Source of the DNA: Nocardioides sp. SLBN-35
Lineage (GTDB): Bacteria > Actinomycetota > Actinomycetes > Propionibacteriales > Nocardioidaceae
NCBI RefSeq assembly: GCF_006715725.1
Contig: NZ_VFNU01000001.1
Location: 1,426,001-1,490,000 of the forward strand
DNA: 64,000 bases
Direction: 5' to 3'
Positions 58,785 to 64,000 of this stretch are shown in pieces. Both the position numbers and the translations under genes were made by a program. The notes beneath the pieces were generated by a model that worked only from the letters and a program-made list of their open reading frames with translations, made no database searches and had not been told where the DNA came from. Within the stretch, counting starts at the first letter, position 1; the number at the start of each line of letters is the position of its first letter.

Positions 58785-60503
58785 GTGAACGCACCGGCCC
58801 CCGAGCCCGCCGCCTCGCCCGTCATCCTGCTGGTCTCCGGCGACCACCTCGACGTCCTGTCCGAGCAGTTCCACCGCTACGAGCGTGAGTACGACGTCCG
58901 TCCCGTCACCAGCGCCGCCGCGGCGAACGCCGTGCTCAAGGAGGCCCGCCGCTCCGGGCAGCCGGTCGCGCTCATCGTCACCGAGTCGCGGCTGCCCGAC
59001 GAGCAGATGCTGATGGCGATGCACGACTGGCGCGCGCTCGTGCCGACCGCGCGGCGCCTGGTCGTGATCCCGATCAGCAGGTTCGCCGAGGAGACCACGG
59101 CGCTGCGGCCCTACCTGCAGAAGGGCAAGTTCGACACCTACCTCGTGCTGCCCCAGGGCCGGCGCGACGAGGAGTTCCACTACGCGGTCACCGAGATGCT
59201 CAGCGACTGGGGCGCGACCGTCGCCACCTCCGAGGTCGACTCGGTCCGGATCATCACGCCCGAGGGACTCCCGCTGGCTCTGGCGATCCGCGACTTCCTC
59301 GACCGGCAGGGCATGCCGCACCGCAGCTACCTCCCCGACAGCCCGCAGGGACAGGAGGCGCTCGCGCGGCTCGACGCGGCGCCGGCGTACCCGCTCGTGC
59401 ACATGACCTCCGGCGTCTTCGCCGACCGCCCGGTGCTGATGCCGACCTCGACCCGCGAGCTCGGCGCGATGATCTACGGCCGTCCCTCCGACATCGAGGT
59501 CGACACGGTGGTCGACCTCGCCGTCGTCGGCGCCGGCCCGGCCGGTCTCGCCGCCGCGGTGTACGGCGCCTCCGAGGGCCTGTCGACCGTCGTGATCGAG
59601 TCCGAGGTGATCGGCGGCCAGGCCGGCACCAGCTCGATGATCCGCAACTACCTGGGCTTCCCGCGCGGGATCTCCGGGCAGCGCCTCGGCCAGCGGGCCC
59701 GGACCCAGGCGATCCGCTTCGGCGCCCGCTTCTTCACCGGCTGGCCGGTCCTCGACCTGGTGCCCGGCGTCGACGGCGAGCCGCACACACTGGTCACCGA
59801 CGGCGGCGACGTCCGCGCCCGCTCGGTGCTGGTCGCGGCCGGCGTCGCCTACCGCCGCCTCGGCATCGCCCCGCTCGAGGACCTCGTCGGTGCCGGCGTC
59901 AACTACGGCGCCGCGATGACCGCGGCCCGCGAGATGGAGGACCGCGACGTGTACGTCGTCGGCGGCGGCAACTCCGCCGGCCAGGCGGCCGTCCACCTCT
60001 CCCGGTTCGCGCGGTCGGTGACCATCCTGATCCGGCGCGAGGACCTGGCCGCGACGATGTCGAAGTACCTCATCGACGAGATCGCGTGGAACCCGCGCAT
60101 CGACGTACGTCCCTGCACCGAGATCATCGACGGTGGCGCCGACGACAGCGGTCAGCTCGGTTGGCTGCAGCTGTGCGATGTCCGCACCCGCGAGGAGGAG
60201 CGCGTCACCGCCGGCGGACTGTTCCTCCTCATCGGTGCCGCGCCCCACTGCGACTGGCTGCCGGCCGACGTGCAGCGCGACCAGCACGGCTTCGTGCTGA
60301 CCGGCCGCGACGTCCCCACCGAGTGCTGGATCGACGGCCTGCCGCCCGAGAACCTCGGCACCTGCGTGCCCGGCATCTTCGCCGCCGGTGACATCCGCTC
60401 GGGCTCGATGAAGCGGGTCGCCTCGGCGAGCGGCGAGGGTGCGTCGGCGGTGTCGCTGGTGCACGGATACCTCGAGGGGCTGCGGGTACCGCCCGCGCCA
60501 TGA
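58785..60503 (+). CDS. Receiver-like/glutaredoxin-like/thioredoxin-reductase-like fusion
   Basis: 572 residues from the GTG at 58785 (two codons after another GTG). Residues 11-140 resemble a response-regulator receiver (phospho-Asp position occupied by E67 in TESRLP). Residues 150-230 resemble a glutaredoxin fold (RIITPEGLPLALAIRDFLDRQGMPHRSY) without the CxxC. Residues 243-572 are a thioredoxin-reductase-like flavoprotein (GAGPAG at 249-254, GGGNSAG at 393-399, FAAGDIRSGS), but the CxxC segment reads YGAAMT (374-379). It is coupled by ATGA overlap to a hemerythrin. The role is unknown. Confidence 0.88.
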   Translation: MNAPAPEPAASPVILLVSGDHLDVLSEQFHRYEREYDVRPVTSAAAANAVLKEARRSGQPVALIVTESRLPDEQMLMAMHDWRALVPTARRLVVIPISRFAEETTALRPYLQKGKFDTYLVLPQGRRDEEFHYAVTEMLSDWGATVATSEVDSVRIITPEGLPLALAIRDFLDRQGMPHRSYLPDSPQGQEALARLDAAPAYPLVHMTSGVFADRPVLMPTSTRELGAMIYGRPSDIEVDTVVDLAVVGAGPAGLAAAVYGASEGLSTVVIESEVIGGQAGTSSMIRNYLGFPRGISGQRLGQRARTQAIRFGARFFTGWPVLDLVPGVDGEPHTLVTDGGDVRARSVLVAAGVAYRRLGIAPLEDLVGAGVNYGAAMTAAREMEDRDVYVVGGGNSAGQAAVHLSRFARSVTILIRREDLAATMSKYLIDEIAWNPRIDVRPCTEIIDGGADDSGQLGWLQLCDVRTREEERVTAGGLFLLIGAAPHCDWLPADVQRDQHGFVLTGRDVPTECWIDGLPPENLGTCVPGIFAAGDIRSGSMKRVASASGEGASAVSLVHGYLEGLRVPPAP

Positions 60504-61048
60504 CCTCCGGAATCGACCTGGGCCGCCCCGCGTCGGGCGACGTCATCGACCTGATCAGCGACGACCACCGACGCTTCGAGCAGCTGCTCTCGCAGATGCG
60601 CCTCGGCACCGTCGACCGCGACGCCGTCCGGCGCGCCTTCGCCGACGTCCTCGTCGCGCACGGGGAGGCGGAGGAGGAGATCGTCTACCCGGTGCTGCGC
60701 AAGGCGGCCTCCGACGTCGACGTGCACGACGTCGAGCACGGCCGCGAGGAGCACGCAGAGGGCAACGACGCCCTCTTGGTGCTGCTCGAGCTCAGGGGCA
60801 CCGACACCCAGGCCTTCTCCGACGCCGTCGAGGAGCTGAGCAACCTCGTCGCCCACCACATCGCCGAGGAGGAGCTGAGCATCCTCGAGCCGGCGCGAAC
60901 CGAGATCTCGACCAAGGTCCGCTGGGACCTCGGCAGCAAGTGGGCCCGGCGCCGCAACGCGCTGATCGACGAGGGCTGCGGCTCGGTCGAGAACGTACGG
61001 CGGGTCGTGGCCGCCGCCCAGCGCGAGGGCCTGCTGCAGGACGCGTGA
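60500..61048 (+). CDS. Hemerythrin domain protein
   Basis: 182 residues. Metal-binding His and Glu residues typical of hemerythrin fit: H23 in DDHRRFE, H54 and E58 in HGEAEEE, H80/H85 and the pair H119/H120 with E123/E124. Such proteins carry a di-iron site and bind oxygen or nitric oxide, or protect against peroxide. The start overlaps the stop of the flavoprotein gene (ATGA), so the two products probably act together. Confidence 0.9.
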   Translation: MTSGIDLGRPASGDVIDLISDDHRRFEQLLSQMRLGTVDRDAVRRAFADVLVAHGEAEEEIVYPVLRKAASDVDVHDVEHGREEHAEGNDALLVLLELRGTDTQAFSDAVEELSNLVAHHIAEEELSILEPARTEISTKVRWDLGSKWARRRNALIDEGCGSVENVRRVVAAAQREGLLQDA

Positions 61049-61077
61049 TCCGGCCCCTGGCCGGTCGGGACCCTGCG

Positions 61078-62076
61078 TCAGGTCGCGGCGCGACCCACCG
61101 CCGTCGCGGTGACGAGCCCGCAGCCGAGGACCGCCCAGCCGATCGCCAGCGGCACCGCCAGCACGCCGGTCGCTGCCAGCACCACTCCGAGGAGCCCCAC
61201 CCCGAGGCCGGTACGACGTGAGCGGGTCGCCGCGCGCGCGGCGCTGCGCGTGAGGGCGAGCGCGGTCGCGACCCGCCCGACGTCGAGGTCGGCGAGCCGG
61301 ATCCCGCGGGTGGAGTCGGCGGCGTCGGTCAGCAGCAGGTCGGCCTCCCGGTCCGCCGACGGTCCGGCGACCGCGACGACGTGCCCGGTCCGGCGCCGCT
61401 CGTCGACCAGCGCGCCGCGGGTGTCGGCCGGGCGGTCGGCGTACCACTGCGCGATGCCGCAGGCCTCGGCCAGGCCGCGGGTGTTGCGCTCGGAGTCCTC
61501 GGAGACCAGGACCGGCTCGACGCCGTCGGCGCGCAGCCGGGCGACGTCCTCGTGGGCGTGGGGGCGCACGTCGTCGGCGACGGTGATGTAGCCGATCGGG
61601 CGGGAGTCGACCTGCACGCCGAGGGTGACCCCGGCGTCGTCGCGGGCCGCCATGCCCAACCAGTCGGGGCGGCCCAGGCGGACCGGGTGCCGGTCGACGG
61701 AGCCGCTGATGCCGCGACTGCCGTGCTGCTCGACCTGGCTGAGCTTGCCGCGCGAGGAGAGCCGGGCGATGGCCTGGCTCACCGGGTCCTCGGCGGCGTG
61801 GCCGAGGGCGCCGGCGAACCAGCGCAGGTTGCGCTCGTGGTCGGGCTCGACGGGGTCGACCGCCACGACCCGCAGCTGGCCGGTCGTGACCGTGCCCCAG
61901 CGGTCGAGGAGCACCGTGTCGACGCGCGGACCGACGGCCAGGGCCGTGCGGTCGTCGAGGAAGACGCCCGCCGCACGACCGCGCGCACGAGCCACCCACC
62001 GGGCCACGGGTACGGCGTAGGCGAACACCGCCGGCAGCGCTGCGAGGAGCACGCAGGCGACCAGGGCTGGGGTCAT
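61078..62076 (-). CDS. Degenerate P-type ATPase head, HAD-like protein
   Basis: 332 residues. The P-type ATPase phosphorylation motif DKTGTLT reads DRWGTVT (58-64; Asp kept). HP in the N-domain reads DP (97-98), the GRGVxG-like motif GSRGISG is kept, the TGDN site reads SEDS and the GDGxNDAPAL segment reads AGPSADREAD. Only two N-terminal and two C-terminal hydrophobic segments remain instead of the 6-10 helices of a pump. The protein is probably not an ion pump. Its start overlaps the regulator's stop by ATGA. Confidence 0.85.
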   Translation of the reverse strand: MTPALVACVLLAALPAVFAYAVPVARWVARARGRAAGVFLDDRTALAVGPRVDTVLLDRWGTVTTGQLRVVAVDPVEPDHERNLRWFAGALGHAAEDPVSQAIARLSSRGKLSQVEQHGSRGISGSVDRHPVRLGRPDWLGMAARDDAGVTLGVQVDSRPIGYITVADDVRPHAHEDVARLRADGVEPVLVSEDSERNTRGLAEACGIAQWYADRPADTRGALVDERRRTGHVVAVAGPSADREADLLLTDAADSTRGIRLADLDVGRVATALALTRSAARAATRSRRTGLGVGLLGVVLAATGVLAVPLAIGWAVLGCGLVTATAVGRAAT

Positions 62077-63305
62077 CCGGTCTCCTCCTGCTCCCGGAAC
62101 CGCCGGAAGTCGCTCTGGTCGCCGGCGACCCACAGCGGGACGCTGGCCTTGAGCAGCAAGGTCAGCTGGACGACGTAGTCGGGGTCGTGCAGCGAGTCGC
62201 CGAACAGCTCGTTGATCCGCTTCCAGCGGTAGCGCACCGTCTGCGGGTGGACGCCCAGGCGGGCTGCGATCGCGGGCGCGCTGTCGCGGGTCTCGAGCCA
62301 GACGAGCAGGGTCTCGGAGAGGATCTCGCGGGAGTTCTCGGTCTCGTTGAACAGCGGCTGCAGCAGCTCCTGGGCGAGCTGGCGACGCAGCACCGGCTCG
62401 GCGTGCAGCCAGATCTCGGTGCGGAACCGGACGCACTCGATGACCGGCCGCGCCGGGATCACCCGGGCCTCGACCAGGGACAGGGCGCGGGTCGCCCAGG
62501 TCCACGCGGCGCTCGCGTCGCCGCGGGGGACCGGCCAGCACACCGACGCCCGCGCCTGGGGTGCACTGCGGCGGATCGCGGCGACCACCTCCTCAGCGTC
62601 GGCGGTCGCGCACACCACGGGCTGGGGGGTGCGCCCGGTGCGGGTGAGCGCCTTCGGGCCGAGGGCATCGCCGCGCACGGCCTGGTCGCCGGCCTCGACG
62701 GCGATCACGGTGACCTGGTCGGGCAGCTCCCAGCCGGCGATCGCGGCCTGGGTCTCCACCTCGTCCTCGTCGGTGCCGGCGAGCAGCGCGGTCAGCAGCC
62801 GGGCGCGGGCCAGCCCGCTGTCGGTGCTGCGGGCCTGGGCGCCTGCGCGGTAGCCCACCGCGATCTGCTCGGTGAGCTGGCCGACGAACGTGGTGATCGC
62901 GTCGTTGATGGCGTTGAGGGCGCCGGCCGACAGCTCGTTCTCGGCGGCACTGACCCGCAGCTCGTCGGAGATCACCCCGACCGCGATGGCCATGCCCTGG
63001 TCGATCGTGTCGAGGTCGCGCCCGCGCAGGGCGACCCGGTAGCCGACCTTGCGGAACATGTCCTCGACCGGCAGGTAGGACACCTCGCGGCCGAGCGACT
63101 CGTCGACGAAGACCCGCATCGCGTTGTGCACCGCGGTGAAGACGAGGTCGAGCAGGCGCGCGTCGGCGGGGTCCGCGAGGCCGGGTACGCCGGAGCGCAC
63201 CTGGTCGGTCACCTGCTCGGCGACCTCGCGGACCCGCCCCTCCAGGCTGCTGATCATCCACTGGGCCGAGCCGGGCAGCGCGGCCCGCGGGGGCGCCGCC
63301 CTCAT
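62073..63305 (-). CDS. PucR/CdaR-family transcriptional regulator
   Basis: 410 residues from MRAAPPRAALPG at 63305, preceded by GGCGGGAGTCG; an in-frame GTG at 63353 is an alternative. A helical sensor region (about 15-165) is followed by a GGDEF-like CdaR domain (175-300) and the C-terminal PucR-type HTH DSAPAIAARLGVHPQTVRYRWKRINELFGDSL. It is coupled to the degenerate P-type ATPase gene and divergent from a similar regulator at the window end. Confidence 0.9.
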   Translation of the reverse strand: MRAAPPRAALPGSAQWMISSLEGRVREVAEQVTDQVRSGVPGLADPADARLLDLVFTAVHNAMRVFVDESLGREVSYLPVEDMFRKVGYRVALRGRDLDTIDQGMAIAVGVISDELRVSAAENELSAGALNAINDAITTFVGQLTEQIAVGYRAGAQARSTDSGLARARLLTALLAGTDEDEVETQAAIAGWELPDQVTVIAVEAGDQAVRGDALGPKALTRTGRTPQPVVCATADAEEVVAAIRRSAPQARASVCWPVPRGDASAAWTWATRALSLVEARVIPARPVIECVRFRTEIWLHAEPVLRRQLAQELLQPLFNETENSREILSETLLVWLETRDSAPAIAARLGVHPQTVRYRWKRINELFGDSLHDPDYVVQLTLLLKASVPLWVAGDQSDFRRFREQEETG

Positions 63306-63472
63306 CGACTCCCGCCCTGCCTCATCGCCGGACTCCCGCTCCTTGCGGCTCACCAGCCCGCGGTCGTCGCCGACGCGCGACCCGAGTTGTTCGCGTGCAT
63401 GTCGTGTCCCTCCCCACCGGCCCCACCGGTGTGTCGTGGAACATACCTCCGCCCGCCGGCGCACGGGGGAAT

Positions 63473-63490
63473 TTGTCACCCGCGTGACAA
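63473..63490. promoter_or_regulatory. Operator-like palindrome, copy 1
   Basis: TTGTCAC, CCGC, GTGACAA: perfect seven-base arms. It is 168 bases upstream of the regulator start at 63305 on the minus strand. Confidence 0.7.
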
Positions 63491-63560
63491 GTCTCGGGCT
63501 GCTGTGGCCGCGGGCGTCGTACCGCTGGGGGAAGGGTGGCAGGACCGGGCCGGTCCAGCT

Positions 63561-63585
63561 GTGACCGTTGTCACCCGCCTGACAA
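63561..63585. promoter_or_regulatory. Operator-like palindrome, copy 2
   Basis: TTGTCAC, CCGC, CTGACAA at 63568-63585 repeats copy 1 with one base changed, 95 bases away. It overlaps GTGAC, CGTT, GTCAC (63561-63574), a perfect palindrome of its own. It lies 110 bases before the plus-strand gene at 63695. Confidence 0.7.
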
Positions 63586-63694
63586 GGAAAAGGCCCGGCG
63601 AGGCAGGAGGACCGATCGACCCTTGCCGCCGTCGAGCGGGCTGTGGCTGGCTCGTACCGCGGCCCACCCCCGGATGCCGCAGGAGGGAGCGGAC

Positions 63695-64000
63695 GTGATC
63701 GGGAGCGCGATCCGCCAGTGGGGGGGTGTCGCCGACGGCGACGCCCTGGTGGCCGTGCTGTGCCACGACCTGGACACGCCGGATCGTCCACTCCCTCCTG
63801 CGGTCGCCCACTCGGTGATGATCGCGACCCGGGCGTTCGTCGGCGCCGAGGGGCGGTTCGAGGACGCCGTCAGGCAGGTCGGGCCGACCCTCATGCAGAT
63901 CGGCCGCCGGGCCGCGGTCCGCGGCCACAGCGCGGAGCGGCTCAGCCGGGACCTGCGCCAGGTCGTCGAGGACCGCACCCGCCGCGCCGACCAGGTGATC
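63695..64000 (+). CDS. Partial PucR-like regulator (N-terminal part)
   Basis: Only the first 102 codons are in the window, from a GTG preceded by AGGAGGGAGC; the reading frame is open to the end. MATRAFVG, DAVRQVGPTLMQIGRRAAVRGHSAERLSRDLRQVV is like the sensor helices of the PucR protein encoded on the other strand (GYRVALRGRDLDTIDQGM). So it appears to be a paralogous regulator in divergent orientation. An ATG at 63674 is an alternative start. The HTH is outside the window. Confidence 0.65.
   Translation, partial: MIGSAIRQWGGVADGDALVAVLCHDLDTPDRPLPPAVAHSVMIATRAFVGAEGRFEDAVRQVGPTLMQIGRRAAVRGHSAERLSRDLRQVVEDRTRRADQVI

Larger units (their letters stand above)
63306..63694. other. Intergenic region between two divergent regulators
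   Basis: 389 bases without a gene. It holds two palindromes of the same sequence family, listed separately, and otherwise nothing I can support. The ORFs crossing it are antisense extensions of the minus-strand regulator. Confidence 0.65.

Noticed and set aside
1..64000. tRNA, rRNA, CRISPR arrays, prophage and transposase genes
   Set aside because: I searched by eye and saw none; no repeat-spacer pattern, phage gene set, tRNA-like fold or transposase motif was found.

Overview
The window is 64 kb of very high-GC DNA, packed with genes on both strands, with frequent ATGA or GTGA start/stop overlaps and many GTG starts. The gene set fits an actinobacterium of the Nocardioidaceae type: miaB, miaA, dapF and hflX close together; lexA divergent from a LysM protein and followed by nrdR and a B12-dependent nrdJ; SigE-family sigma factor, Rv0909-type small proteins, PucR/CdaR regulators, DUF222-HNH endonuclease and DUF3556. 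The genus is an inference. I see no rRNA, tRNA, CRISPR array, insertion sequence with a transposase, prophage or plasmid origin. The window is ordinary chromosome, with one small MITE-like inverted-repeat element at 12952-13170.

Layout. 0-5 kb: tRNA A37 modification (miaB, miaA) with a serine peptidase, a Nudix hydrolase and two Rv0909-like small proteins. 5-13 kb: a minus-strand run of acyl-CoA ligase, DUF3556 membrane protein, phytoene-desaturase-like flavoenzyme and two short-chain dehydrogenases, divergent from a PucR-type regulator; it looks like an uncharacterised lipid or isoprenoid pathway. 13-17.7 kb: an AraC-DinB fusion coupled to a RibD-like reductase, a secreted gamma-glutamyltransferase and a PPOX flavoprotein. 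18-24 kb: dapF, a 3-hydroxyacyl-CoA dehydrogenase-like SDR, a PhoD-like phosphatase and hflX. 24-31 kb: SGNH hydrolase, LysR regulator divergent from an alpha/beta hydrolase plus luciferase-like monooxygenase, a DinG-type helicase and a secreted metalloprotease.

31-40 kb is the DNA-damage and nucleotide-supply core. lexA and a LysM membrane protein (position equivalent to the SOS division inhibitors ChiZ/DivS) share a promoter region holding five LexA-like boxes. nrdR-nrdJ follows, with two NrdR boxes 31 bp apart and DnaA-box-like sequences. A DUF222-HNH gene at 38.9 kb has its own LexA box inside its promoter. 40-42 kb carries MutT-like, CYTH and 3-methyladenine glycosylase genes.

42-46.5 kb: a polar amino-acid-type ABC transporter with a cytosine-deaminase-like amidohydrolase, facing a GntR/FCD regulator and a TGGTATACCA palindrome. 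46.5-49.8 kb: PpnP, SigE-family sigma factor with a probable membrane partner, then an NmrA-like reductase preceded by a perfect 46-bp palindrome and followed by an RsrR-like Rrf2 regulator. 50-55 kb: flavin reductase, RibD-like reductase, MarR-controlled MFS exporter, DUF2237 and a membrane protein. 55-58 kb: gluconate uptake and phosphorylation (GntR, gntK, gntT). 58-64 kb: an unusual redox pair (receiver-like/glutaredoxin-like/thioredoxin-reductase-like fusion without its CxxC, coupled to a hemerythrin), a degenerate P-type ATPase head coupled to a PucR-family regulator, and the start of a second divergent PucR-like gene cut by the window end, with duplicated palindromes between them.
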